A DNA stretch of 64,000 bases from Apiotrichum sp. Y4204 (Eukaryota > Basidiomycota > Tremellomycetes > Trichosporonales > Trichosporonaceae). The first letter of the stretch is position 1, and each line of letters starts with the position of its first letter. A program made the translations under genes and the position numbers. Below, piece by piece: positions 45,047-58,763 of the stretch. Where the stretch lies: assembly GCA_025531455.1 (NCBI GenBank), contig JAMYHL010000072.1, forward strand, positions 142,351 to 206,350. Direction: 5' to 3'. A model generated the notes under the pieces. It saw nothing but the letters and a program-made list of their open reading frames with translations, did not search any database and was not told where the DNA came from.

Positions 45047-46926
45047 GCATCAGCATGTTCCCATTGGGGGGTGTTGTTGCTTATCTGGCGCCCCGTGTGT
45101 GCAACCTTTCATGGAAGCTTGTGCACGCGTTTCGCTTATAGGAGGCATGGATATTCTCTCCTGCCGCCAATGGTCGCTAGACAGCACGCGCTATGCCAGT
45201 CCGTGGCTTGTCAATGGCAGTTTTGAGGTGCAATGGTTGCAGCAGCAGCGGAGTGGAGGAGTAGGCGTGATTACTAATATTCCTACTGACCTGCCGCGGA
45301 TATGCATGTGGGAGGCGCGTCTGAACATGTCAGTGGGACGTGAAGTTTAGGGCAGAGCATCTCCAGGAGAACTGTTCCATCATATCTCTTCTCGAAAGCT
45401 TTGAGCTTTCAGAACAGGATAAGCTCACGGTCGAGGTGCGTCCCCTGGCTGGCTGTTATTGCATGGTTGCCTGTTACTGACTACTTTTAGCGTGCCCGTA
45501 AGATCCAGAGGTTCATGTCGCAGCCTCCACCCAGGGATTTTCAGCGGAACCAAATTTTTCGCGTCGATCCGACTTTTAGCGTGCCTCAGTGTGGGAGTCC
45601 TGGGGGGCTCAGCTGAAAAGTCGGCAGAGTGTTCAACTCAGACCGACCATGTGGATCGCGCAGATCGCCTAGATCGCCTAGACTGCCTTGATCAAAGCCC
45701 AAACGCATGTGGATTCCATGTCTGCGAGCATGAGACCTCTGGCCTCAGGCCGAAGGAATCGGAAGTGGGACATCCGCACATCTGACCATGTCCATGGAGT
45801 CTCCTCCAAATATAAGAACCCGTCGAGTCTTCTCCCAAGATAACCCGCGGAGTCTCAACATAGCTCACAATGACATGTTCCGCAGCGAGGACGCAGGCCG
45901 TACATTGGCGCCAACAATACCCGGGCGGTCGGGCGCTGGGGCCCGAGCGATCGGGGTAGTGCACCACCACTTGCTGCGCGTCGCGCGTCGCGCGTCGCGA
46001 GATCATGGCCCGCATGGCCCGTATGCTCGCACCTCCGCGCTGCACCACGCGGCAAACACGCCACAGGGGCCGAGCGCCGACCTCCGCGGAAGGGCCCAAG
46101 GCGTGCCTCGCGGCGTGGCGGAGGGGGGACGGGGGTACGGGGTACGCCATGTCCGCCGAGTGCGTCGGAGTGAGACACGGTGCTGGTCGGACGAGCCGCC
46201 CAGCGCGCCATGCGCGCCATGTCGCAGCGGACCCTGCTGTCCTCGTGCTCTCTTCGTGCTCTTTTACCCTGCGCCGGTGTGATCGTGTGATGCTGCCGCG
46301 TGCCCGGTGTCGGATCGGCCAGTTCGGTATCTGGACATGTGCCGAGTGGCAGAATTTAGAATACCGATGTATGAGGGGTTTGTTCTGAATGGCATTCGGA
46401 TCGGCGATCCAGATCCTTGGGAACTCGCTTCCTCAGAGTACTAGAGTTTGGGGTTGGGTACTGTACACAGTACGATGATCGTGATCTGTGAGTTTGTCCG
46501 CGGGCCGAGGCCTTAATACTCGAGCCGCAGCTCCATCGCTTGGCTCCGCTCCAGCGGAACATGTCGACACCCAGCCGCTAGAATAGAGTGTCCAGCATAG
46601 GCACATTCCTCAATGTCTGTCGGCATGTGCCTTGCGTTACGGGCCTGGAGCGAATGTCACTTATGTGCGCGATGCAGTCAGCTGCTCGGCATGTGGGTAG
46701 GCTTCGTTCATAGGCGGTGCATTACAACAATGTACAGGAATTAAAAACTGGCCAGCTAGGTGGTCGTGATCGTATACGTATACCGGTCGTGAAAGCGTCG
46801 CTTCCAGCTTCGTAAACTTCATGAGTCGTAGTGGGGAGCTCAGGTTGAGGATCGGTCCAGGTCGTGGGGTGGAGCTGTTGTTGGTTTCAGAGCCATATGC
46901 GTCGTCTCTCGTAATGTGGTCATGAA
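45047..46926. other. Intergenic region with an ATP2 fragment
   Basis: 1.9 kb without a supportable gene. It holds the ATP2-derived fragment (45403-45570), a reiterated GATCGCCTA motif near 45656-45685, and a GCGCGTC 7-bp repeat at 45976-46000. Short open frames on both strands have no coding support. Confidence 0.45.
45403..45570 (+). pseudogene. Partial duplicate of ATP2 (exon 3 end, intron 3, exon 4, part of intron 4)
   Basis: 168 bp nearly identical to 32545-32732 of ATP2, in the same orientation, 12.8 kb downstream. I count three base changes (at 45420, 45468 and 45481-45482 by eye) and one 20-bp deletion that removes the end of exon 4 and the intron 4 donor. Intron 3 is kept, so the copy arose from DNA, not from spliced mRNA. 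It has no start, no promoter and no open frame of its own, and it cannot encode a useful part of the enzyme. Immediately after it, 15 bases (45571-45585) repeat the intron 3/exon 4 junction again. The left end lies in a short perfect inverted repeat. Confidence 0.93.
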
Positions 46927-48583
46927 TCAGAACGGAACGCCATAGCGCGAGGGCGAACGGAGCGCCATTTTGCGCACCGGTGTGACGTGTAGCTGCGACT
47001 GCAGGTGCGCCTGTAGGTGTGTCTGCAGGGCACGGGGCACTGGGTATTCAAAGGGGTTGTCTGGCGCCTCGTCTGGCGTCAAGGGGCCCAGCTCGCTTGA
47101 GAGCGTCGAAGAGTTGGTACGAGGCAGTTCGTCGGACGATGACAGCATGCTGTCGCGTTGGGAAGGGGCAATTTCACATGAGAATGCTGGCGACGTTGGA
47201 GGCCGCCAGTCGAGAAGTAGTGGGGACGAGTGGGGCGACGTCGTGTCGAGATAGAGGGGAATAAGTTGCTTTTGGGGCGATAGCCGACGAGTCACAAATG
47301 GAGGTACTGGCCAGTTCCAGCTCTCAGCTTCGCGGATTGCGGAGATGGCCTCCTCGCGCATATCAAAATCAATTGGAGACGGGGTTCGCCGAGAAAGGAG
47401 TGTGGGAATAGGGGGTGGGGCTCGCGTGGGTGGGGGCGGGCGGGGAGACACGAGGGGAGGTGAAAGGGGCACAGTGGCAACAGTGGCAACAGGAGGTGGA
47501 CGAAGGGGAGAGCGTCTGAGAGGCGATTCTTGGCGAGGTGAGCATTCGAGAGACGGCCGGCTGCCGAGAGATGTCGAGCGACGGTGATCCGACGACGATG
47601 AGGAGGAAAGAGCCGCGAGCTGCGGAATAAACGGGGTTGATGATGCAGACCGTGTTCGACGACGCAGAGCCATTTCTCCTGCCTCTTCCACAGTCGCAAG
47701 CTCAGCATGAGAGGCGGTCGAGCGTTGATCTGCTTGCATCGGCGAGTCGGTCTGCGGCGACTCGCTTTGTGGGAGTGGAGGCAGTGGACGGAAGTTGGGT
47801 GCTACATGCGCTATTGACGTCAGCGTAACCGATAAACCCAACCTTAACTCACATTCCATCTGTGCAAGCGTAAGCGGAGCAATATCGGATGTTGTGCACA
47901 TGATTGGTGCTGGGGTTCTTGCTCCAGTCGCAGACACATCCGCTGCAGAGGATCTGGTGCGAGAAACGCGTCGAACGACTTGAGACTTTGTCCGGCGGTG
48001 AGGAGACGACGACGAGGGAGCCGAGGGAGCGAGAGTTTCAAGCGACTGTGACGGCTTGGGCGTCTTGCGGCTAACTTTGGGGAGGCGTCCTGCGCTCGGA
48101 CTCCGGTCAAGCTTCGAGCTCGACATCTCCCTGGGGTGCAGCCGGGGCATTGGAGACAGCACGTCGAGGGCTTTCACGGGCCGTACTTGGTGTACGACGA
48201 CGGGGTTGGGCCGAGCTTCCTTTGATCTCCGCGAAGGCGCCTATAACAGTTAGCTCAGGCAGTTCGACAGCCGACGACGTGGTCCAAGCTCGTGTGCTCA
48301 CATTTGCCTGGCCGTCGTATGTGCTATTATTTGCCGAACGCAGCGGTTCGGGTCGGGAGAAAGTTGCACTAGTCACAAACGAGGACATAGCCCAGAGAGG
48401 AGTTATCGGACTCGAAGGGTCGTCGTGACCATCGTTGTCCATGTAGGCAAGGGACAAAGGGTGTCCCTCACTGGCCTCTGAAGCCCTGGGTCGCCGCCTG
48501 CCCGAACTTGATGGTGATGTCGGGGACGACACGGAGCGTACGCTTGCGAACGCGTGGGGAACTTGGTCGCGGGAAGAATACAT
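46927..48583 (-). CDS. Ser/Pro/Arg-rich protein of unknown function
   Basis: Exons on the minus strand: 48583-48302, 48240-47853, 47810-46927, giving 517 residues. It begins MYSSRDQVPHAFASVRSVSS. The body is rich in Ser, Pro and Arg with many SP and SPR/RRxS sites, hinting at a phosphorylated, disordered regulatory protein. A more ordered stretch is MREEAISAIREAESWNWPVP followed by PFVTRRL. The end is LRSPSRYGVPF. Intron 2 (47811-47852) is 42 bp with GTGAGT, CTGAC and TAG signals but no stop codon, so an unspliced reading stays open. I treat it as an intron because the signals are perfect. The gene shares a 113-bp divergent promoter with the next gene. No family recognised. Confidence 0.6.
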
Positions 48584-48696
48584 TGAGACTGGCGGCGAGC
48601 GTGGAGGGGAGACAGGGGATAGAGGAAGTGGTAAGGTTGAAGAGAGCGTCGATAGGATGTGCTGTTCATGAAGTACACAGACACCCTCAGCTAGGA

Positions 48697-49492
48697 ATGA
48701 GATCGAGGACTCTTCCAGTTCGATGGCCGAACAGCGGGGACCAGGACTGGAAATCGGGTTTCTTCAACGCGCTCCACACGGACCACACTTCCACCCTTGG
48801 CGGCGAACAGTGGAGCAGAGACAGCCCACAAAAGTTGGAGAGCACCGCACAGGCCGGCCCGAAGCGCCGGCGTTTCGCGAACCCCGCCACCCCCTCACTG
48901 CAGTTTCCCTCGGCAGGCAAGCGATTGCTCGGCCCAAGCAAGAAGCTGAGGTCGGATCACACAGCCGTGAGCAGGGCGCGCAGGCTGTGGCACGCCGTTA
49001 TTCGAGCAATGTGGCGCTAGTGTCGGATACCAGAGGGCGAGCACCTGCGCGGATTTCCGGAACACTAAACGGCCTCGAGCAACAAGTGGAGCAGGCAGGG
49101 CGGCAAGCTACGCGAAGACCCCGGATCGCACAACACAGACAAAGGTCGTCTACCGGGCACTTGAATTGTGTGACCCCACGAGGTCTAGCGATGTGTGTCT
49201 GGTTGCGCGTATTCTCTGGCAAGGGTGCGCCCAGGATCCCGATCGCGTCCGAGCGCTGGAGATTATGTGGGAAGAGCACGTTGCCCTGCCCAGGACCTTG
49301 CTCGTCGAAGGGTGGAAACGACGCCTCTTACAGCGCCTCGGGGGTCTTCCGCCACCGGCGCCGTCAAAGATAAAGGGATGCGAAACCAAGGCCGAGGAGG
49401 AATCAGATAAACCGCGGTGCGCGTCGAGGCACGTTGAGGAAGCCAGGGCAAAGATGAGACACACAAAGACGAGACAGGAAACAGGTGGTTGA
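48697..49492 (+). CDS. Basic protein of unknown function
   Basis: Exon 1 (48697-48966) starts MRSRTLPVRWPNSGDQDWKS and contains PKRRRFANPATPSLQFPSAG. A 67-bp intron (GTGAGC ... CCAG, 48967-49033) joins exon 2 (49034-49492) in phase 0; total 242 residues. Exon 2 is a compact, probably helical domain: TTQTKVVYRALELCDPTRSS, VCLVARILWQGC, DRVRALEIMWEEHVALPRTL, EGWKRRLLQRLGG. It ends with a Lys/Glu-rich tail. G/C-ending codons favour this frame over the two competing ones. I do not recognise the domain. Confidence 0.5.
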
Positions 49493-51552
49493 TAAAAATT
49501 GCCCCGAGTTCCGGCGTCGCCGCAGCGGGGCTCTGCCTCGCTGTTGGTGGTGAACCGGAGATAAACTCCACGAAGCGATCTCGGAGTCGGGTCACGCTTA
49601 GACGTCCAGCGTCGTAGCGTAAACTATTGTCGTCAAACTTGGGGGTGAGCACGAGCCGGCGCGCACTTGTAATGCCGTAGGTCCAGGTCTCTGGTGAGAC
49701 TTTGCAGGGGCAACGAGGTGATGGTTATGACAGGGACACGAACTGTATCACCGGGCGACCTTCTTGATGATGAGATGAAATGATGGAATGGGGTCGCTGG
49801 ATCGCTGGAGCCCGTGCGCACGCAATCAGTCTCTTGGTGTCGCGTGTGGTGTTGTTGTCGTTGTCGGGGGTGCACGAGCACACTAGCCGCTCGGGTCGTT
49901 CTTCCTGTTTTTCACGGACCACTCTTGCCTGTGCGCTCTGCGCTTTTCCAGTATGGTCCGAGCGTGCGTCTAGCAGGGCTACCGTGTACCGTAACGTCGA
50001 GCGTGTCACAATGCGGTCGTGTGCAGGATATGAATCACGCGATGGGGCAGATCGTAGGAATCGTCAAGTGTTCGTCGAGACCGTCGTTATCGTCGAGTGA
50101 GGGCGAGCCAGGGGAGAAGCAAGAAACAAGGGGGGATAACAGAAAGGTGAGGAAGGAACTGAAGAAGAAGAACACAAGATCACGAACAGTTTACACTACT
50201 GCACTCTGTTCTACTCGCAATTCGCATGTGATCCCATCAACACTCCCGACTCGAGACACCACCGCAACAACGCAAGTAGTAGTCATACTCTCAATCTGGT
50301 GGTTCCTCTTTTTCTTCAAGAGGAACGCATCAGCCCCTGGCTTGGGTGTCCAAGGTACCCAGAGGTTCTTGTTCGGGTGAGCATGGGTGTCGCCGCGTAC
50401 GAGAGGGGTGCGGATTCCCTCATTCCGGTGATACTGGGGTCCTCGTCGGCAGCTCGGCAGTTACCACAACTTTGCAGCGAGACCGGGTCCTGAACCAGAA
50501 ACGCGCAGGAGGCCCAGCTTGTTTGGAACTGGACAGTGCGGACAAAGGGTGGTGAGTAACGTCACTGCCGTAAGCCGTGATGGCCCATCCCATCCCCGTG
50601 GTCATCGGCACCATCGCAGAGGCCACGAGGCGTGAGGAGTACGACCACATCCTTTTACCTTGCTCTCTCCCTGCTAGCTGACTAGCTGGTTTACCATTGT
50701 GTCATTTTCGACGTACGACATCCCATCACGACCTGCTCCCTGACGGGAAAATGTCCCGGGACCCCCCCGTCTTCCACTTTTTTTCTCCTCACTAGCCTCC
50801 TCTCAACTGCACGCCAAACGCCTCATCCGACACACGGGAAGGTTAGAGTAACTTCATGACTTGACCGCTCTCTCGACGTCGCGTCTGCGCGTACGGCAAG
50901 CCTGCAGGTATGCGGCCAGGTATGCGGGTAGTGCACTATTGTCACGAGCAGGATGAGAACCCCAGTTTCACTCTCGATTGGACCCGCACCAACCAAATTG
51001 CAACGGATTTGCGGTGATGGATGCCCGGGATTGATCGCACAGGGTACAGAGCTGATGGTAATGTCGCCGTTATGGTTTTGGTGCGTGGCAAAAGGCCAAA
51101 TAGCTTTGACTACGACTCTGGCGAAGAGCAAAATGTCTATTGTTCTATTGTTGATGTTGCTGCGTGAAGGCACTAGATGTGCCTTGTACCTCGCTACTCG
51201 CTGCTGCCTCGGCGCCTGCCTACAGGGGGCGCGAGTATTGAGCTACCTCCGTGATCTGTGACCGTTCCGTTCCAACTACGCTCCAGCTCCTGTATCAGCG
51301 TTACGCAGCTTGTCCAGGCAATGACCCCATCACTCTCACAGCCACAACCATCATCACACGCCATGCACCGTCGTCACAGTTGCGCCGCCGTATCCAACTT
51401 CCTGATCAATGTCCTGATGTGTCACGCCCAGTCGCGACCACGACGGCTGTGCAGGAGTACGTCCGACATCTCTCCGCGGGACCATGCTCTTCAATGCCAT
51501 GCAATACATTGCCATTGTGATTATCGAATCTCATATTGGAAGGACACAGAGA
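49493..51552. other. Intergenic region with a doubtful small gene
   Basis: 2 kb between a plus-strand gene and the 3' end of ARG5,6. Apart from the possible minus-strand gene at 50289-50650, nothing with splice or codon support was found. Confidence 0.4.
50289..50650 (-). CDS. Possible small protein, structure unresolved
   Basis: On the minus strand, bases 50433-50289 read HRNEGIRTPLVRGDT and then NKNLWVPWTPKPGADAF followed by a LKKKRNHQIE basic end. The base composition suits this reading better than the opposite strand. A CCCCAG acceptor sits just before it, and upstream in a compatible phase is RFWFRTRSRCKVV, from a frame that can be traced to an ATG at 50650. The join would need a 31-bp intron starting GTAACT, which is not the usual donor here, and the 3' end is unclear. 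No family is recognised. The opposite strand could instead encode a hydrophobic VVVILSIWWFLFFF peptide. Confidence 0.25.
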
Positions 51553-54672
<3,120 letters not shown>

Positions 54673-55087
54673 GGGTGCGTAAAGGCGGTGGTTGGGTCAA
54701 CCCTCCTTGGTCTGGGAATCAAGAAGAGTAATGGGATATACGATGGAGAGAGTGTGTGTGATGTTGATGAGGTATGCAGAGATGGCATAGGCTATCAATC
54801 TGTCAATCTGCTCGCAAGAGCTGCCACAGTCAGAGAGCCAATCCTAAACGGCAAGAGACCCTCCACTCTTTTACCGACTCGATACCTTACAATCAAACAT
54901 GCACAGACATAAAAAAGTAATTGCATCGATCACATTAGTGAGCTATTAGGATTGAGTACGTCATTTAGTTTGGTGAATACAATTTTTTCTTCTCCCATGT
55001 TGGCAGAGTCGCAATCTCCCGCCACAGGGACCAATCTCACTCCGCTTATCAGAAGCTTCTGCGGTGACAACCGCTCATATCACTCCC

Positions 55088-55098
55088 CACGTGACTCA
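55088..55098. promoter_or_regulatory. Overlapping E-box (CACGTG) and Gcn4-type TGACTCA site
   Basis: CACGTG at 55088-55093 shares bases with TGACTCA at 55092-55098. TGACTCA is the classic site of Gcn4/Cpc1 bZIP regulators that induce arginine genes under amino-acid starvation. It lies about 420 bp upstream of ARG5,6. Confidence 0.6.
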
Positions 55099-55110
55099 TC
55101 ACATAGTCAG

Positions 55111-55116
55111 CACGTG
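55111..55116. promoter_or_regulatory. Second CACGTG E-box
   Basis: CACGTG hexamer 23 bp from the first, between ARG5,6 and KAR3. Confidence 0.4.
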
Positions 55117-55365
55117 GACTGTTTTAAACTTTTACACGTCATTATTTGACGGGGAGGCTTGTTGACGCGGATGTTTTCTTTCGTTGCATGGTGCTGCCAT
55201 GGTGCACTGAGGCTTCGGAGGATCCAAACACGAGGGCCAAAACAAAACACAAACATCCATCAATGACCAGAGAACAAGGCCGAGAGAAGACAAACACCAT
55301 CGATAGAGACACAACACCAACCTCACAACACGACATTGCTTCGGCAGTCACTACAGTCACTCACA

Positions 55366-57945
55366 ATGTCGGATCTGGAAAATGTAGTGAGCTGTCGTTT
55401 GCTTTACACCTAGCTCACACCAGCCGCCGGCGACGACTCGCCTCCCAAAGCCCGCGACCCGCACGATCCCGGTGCCCAGCACTCGGCCCCTCGGAGCCGC
55501 AACAACAGTAGCGTCTAACAAGCGCAAGGCCGCATCTGCCGGCGAGCCCCCGGCCAAGCGCATGGCCACCAACCCCGCGCCCAAGCCGTCACGGCCAGCG
55601 ACTCGGAGCTCCACGGGCGCGTCCGCTGATCCGCATCCGCCGGCGCGAACAGGCATGACGACTCGCCGGTCAAGCGGAGGTACTTCATCCGCTTCTTCAA
55701 CACGAGCTACCGCTCCGCGCAAGCCGCCAGTGCCGACGCGGGCTGCCGCGGCGCGCGTCCCCGTTCCCAGCAAGGCTGTTCGGCCTGCGCCACAACCCGC
55801 ACCCAAAACTGGGAAGCCGACTGGCCGTTCTGCGTCCACAGCAGCTGCCAGGCCCGGGGTTGCTCGTCCGGGAGCCCGTGCGCAGCAGCGCAGTACGGAG
55901 TCGCCGCCAGAGGACAATCGCTTAGCCAAGATGGAGAGCATGCTGGAGATGCTGAAGGAAGAGTGAGTGGACCGCAGTGGATCATGACGAAAGCTGACAT
56001 CAGAACTGCAAAGAGTACGGACAAGCCTTGGCGTAGCTGACCCCAGTTTCCGCGAGCCAGAAGACACATGATGAACGCCAGGCTCTGGCGCGAGCGGCTG
56101 AAGCCACTCAGCTCGAAGCGCGCCGTGGTCTGTCGAGCGCAGCCGAGGACATGCGAGAGATGCAGGAGAAGCACTTGCGGGAGGTTGACGAGCTCGAACA
56201 CCAGATCTACAAGAAGGAGAGGGAGAAGGCGATACTGGAACGAGAGATTAAGGATGTCACCGACGAGCTGTACGCTGAGCGTGAGAAGAATCGAGTCCTG
56301 AAGGTGAGTTTTGGAACTGCCTTGTGAGTGCTAATGTCCCAGCAAGAGAAATCGGATGCCGATAAACACCACACCGAGCTCGCGGCCAAGCTTTGTTCCG
56401 CCGAGACTGTCAATGAGGCGCTCCGTGCCGAGGTTGATCGTGCCAAGCTGGCTGTATCGGCCATGAAGGCCGAGCTAGAAACAAAGGAGGCGCAGGCGCG
56501 GGCAGAGGTGAACGACGCGGAACAGCGTGTCAAGGACGCCCAGGACGAGTGTGCCCGGCAAATGGCTGGCATTGAGGCCGAGTTACGCAATGCCGAGACG
56601 ATCCGCCGCAAGCTCCACAACATGGTCCAGGAGCTCAAGGGTGGGTGACATGACGTTTTGGCGCTGACAACAGGCAACATTCGTGTCTTTGCGCGAGTCC
56701 GCCCTCCCCTCCGTAAGTCACAAGCTGGACGGGCTAGGTTGTCAGCTTACCATCAGCGCATGAGCTCAACAACCCTGAGGGTCTTGCCAATATCACCTAC
56801 GGCGACGAGCGTCTAGCGGCTGAAACGGGCCAGTCGCACCTAACGGTCGTGAACCGTTCAGAATCAGCTATGGGCAAGGAGCGCGAGCAGATCAATCAGT
56901 TTACCTTTGACAAGGTGTTCCACCCGAAGCATGGGCAGCAGGATGTCTTTGAGGAAATCTCCATGCTTGCGCAGAGCGTTCTTGATGGGTACAATGTGAA
57001 CTAGGAGAATGCTCAAGTGCCAGTAGCTGACATCAGGTGTGCATCTTTGCATACGGCCAGACTGGGTCCGGCAAGAGTTGGACCATGGAGGGCGGCGACA
57101 CACCTGACACCCTTGGCATGATTCCACGTGCTATCGACATGATCTTCACCGTCAGCAACCAGCTGCGCGATCGTGGATGGACGTACACTATGGAAGGCAC
57201 TTTCTTGGAAGTCTATAACGATGTCGTGAGTTTGATGGCTCTTAACCTAAACTCATACCAGATCAACGACCTGCTAGGCACTGGCCAATTTGACTCGAAG
57301 AAGCACGAGATCAAGATAGACAAGGACAACCGGATGACCGTGACGGATACTGTCAGCTGTGAGTGCTCTGACCATGCCCCATCTAACGGCAGTGCCACTG
57401 TCTGAACCGCGTCAGGTGTCCGCGCTGCTCGAGAAGGCCCGCAGTCGCCGCGCTGTGGCAGCGACGCTGATGAACGAGCGTTCATCGCGTTCACATTCCG
57501 TCTTTGCCCTCAAAGTAAGGGGCTTCAACGCCGAGACCGGCGAGAGCTCCGAGGGTATTCTGAACCTGGTCGACCTGGCTGGTTCCGAGCGTCTCGCAAG
57601 CTCTGGAGCAGGCGAAAACAAGGACCGGCTCAAGGAGACGATCAACATTAACAAGAGCCTCAGCGCTCTTGCAGATGTTATTGGGGCACTCGGACAAGGA
57701 CAGCAGGGCGGCCATGTTCCCTACCGGAACTCGACGCTCACGCGGCTCCTGCAGACGAGTCTATCTGGTGAGTGACAACCCCTGGCGATGCTGACTGTAA
57801 ACCAGGATCCTCCAAGACGCTCATGCTCTGCAACCTCTCCCCGCTCGCGGCGCACCTCGGGGAGACGGTGTGCACCCTGCGGTTCGCCACCAAGGTCAAC
57901 TCCACACCGGCGGGCACGGCGCGGAGAAGTGTCGGCAAGGCGTAA
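55366..57945 (+). CDS. KAR3: Kinesin-14 (C-terminal motor, Kar3-like)
   Basis: Minus-end-directed microtubule motor acting in spindle assembly and nuclear fusion. Eleven exons: 55366-55386, 55424-55962, 56004-56014, 56047-56303, 56343-56640, 56674-56712, 56757-56995, 57037-57225, 57262-57358, 57393-57767, 57806-57945; the sum closes at 734 residues (yeast Kar3: 729). The first 190 residues are basic, Pro/Ala/Arg-rich microtubule-binding tail. A coiled coil follows ([19 protein letters not shown] and on). The motor begins at the kinesin-14 neck [15 protein letters not shown]. It has the P-loop GQTGSGKSW near residue 475, switch [12 protein letters not shown], switch [10 protein letters not shown], and ends soon after LRFATKVN. 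Exon 3 is an 11-nt microexon needed to hold the frame. The first donor could be 3 nt earlier without changing the frame. Confidence 0.93.
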
Positions 57946-58088
57946 GATAGGACAATGTAAATGTAGCCATTGCAGTATGCTTTCGCGGAATGTAGATCCC
58001 TGCCCTGCAAGTGCAGCTGCACTGTCTGGCCCTGTATCCTTGCAGTTGAATGGTTTGAATGGTCATGTATGCTGGTATCTATTACATT

Positions 58089-58763
58089 TTAGGCGGTAGA
58101 GGCCGGAGCGACGCCGTCTCCGAGGATGATGTCGCCGACGCGCAGACGGGTCCATCCCTGCTTGTTCTCGATCGTCTTCTTGTATCCCTTCCTGCGCTTC
58201 TTGAGGATTGTACGGGTGAGCGGACTCTTGGTGTGCTCAAGGACGGTGAGCTCGCAAGACGCAATGTGCGGCGGGAGAGTCTCGAAACCGGCATCAACGC
58301 CAGGAAGGTGGGGGAGCGCCTTGCGGAGCTCGCGGCCCTGTGCGGCCGGCGCGCGGATCGCAAAATCGCGCGAGCCAACCTCAAGAATACGCGTGAGCGA
58401 GAGCGTCGTCCCGGGAGCCTGTACGGGCTTGAGAGTTGGGACGGTGAGGATGTCGCGCGGGTGGAGGAGGTAGGTGCGCGAGTGGAGACGGGCGAGGAGG
58501 TAGATGCCCTTTGACGGCGTGGTCTGCTTGCGGAGGAGAGAGAGCGCCTCTCCCGTAGAGCTGGGAAGTGCCGGCTTCGCCGGGGGGAGGAGGTCCGGGA
58601 GCTTGCCGAACGTGGAGGAAGAAGCGGTCGAAGTCGAGGGGGCCGCGGAGGAAGAGGCGGCGCTCGTCGAGAGCGCGCGCAGGGGCTGGAGGAGCGAGGC
58701 TGGCGTTAGTACTGCGCGGAGACGGGACGTACCGCCCCGAGAGAGGACTGCGCGGGCTGGCAT
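58089..58763 (-). CDS. MRPL49: Mitochondrial ribosomal protein bL21m
   Basis: Large-subunit mitoribosomal protein. The start MPARAVLSRG is a presequence, followed by a Ser/Ala-rich linker. The bL21 core has IYLLARLHSRTYLLHPRDIL, PGTTLSLTRILEVGSRDF, CELTVLEHTKSPLTRTILKK, and a final KKTIENKQGWTRLRVGDII. A 33-bp segment (58732-58700) has GTACGT, TACTAAC and CAG signals and is a multiple of three without a stop. I read it as an intron, giving exons 58763-58733 and 58699-58089 and 213 residues; unspliced the protein would be 224. The difference falls in the presequence. Convergent with KAR3, 143 bp away. Confidence 0.88.
   Translation of the reverse strand: MPARAVLSRGGTSRLRAVLTPASLLQPLRALSTSAASSSAAPSTSTASSSTFGKLPDLLPPAKPALPSSTGEALSLLRKQTTPSKGIYLLARLHSRTYLLHPRDILTVPTLKPVQAPGTTLSLTRILEVGSRDFAIRAPAAQGRELRKALPHLPGVDAGFETLPPHIASCELTVLEHTKSPLTRTILKKRRKGYKKTIENKQGWTRLRVGDIILGDGVAPASTA

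Larger units (their letters stand above)
54673..55365. promoter_or_regulatory. Divergent promoter ARG5,6 / KAR3
   Basis: 693 bp between divergent starts, A/T-richer than the genes. It contains an overlapping CACGTG/TGACTCA site and a second CACGTG, listed separately. Confidence 0.6.
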
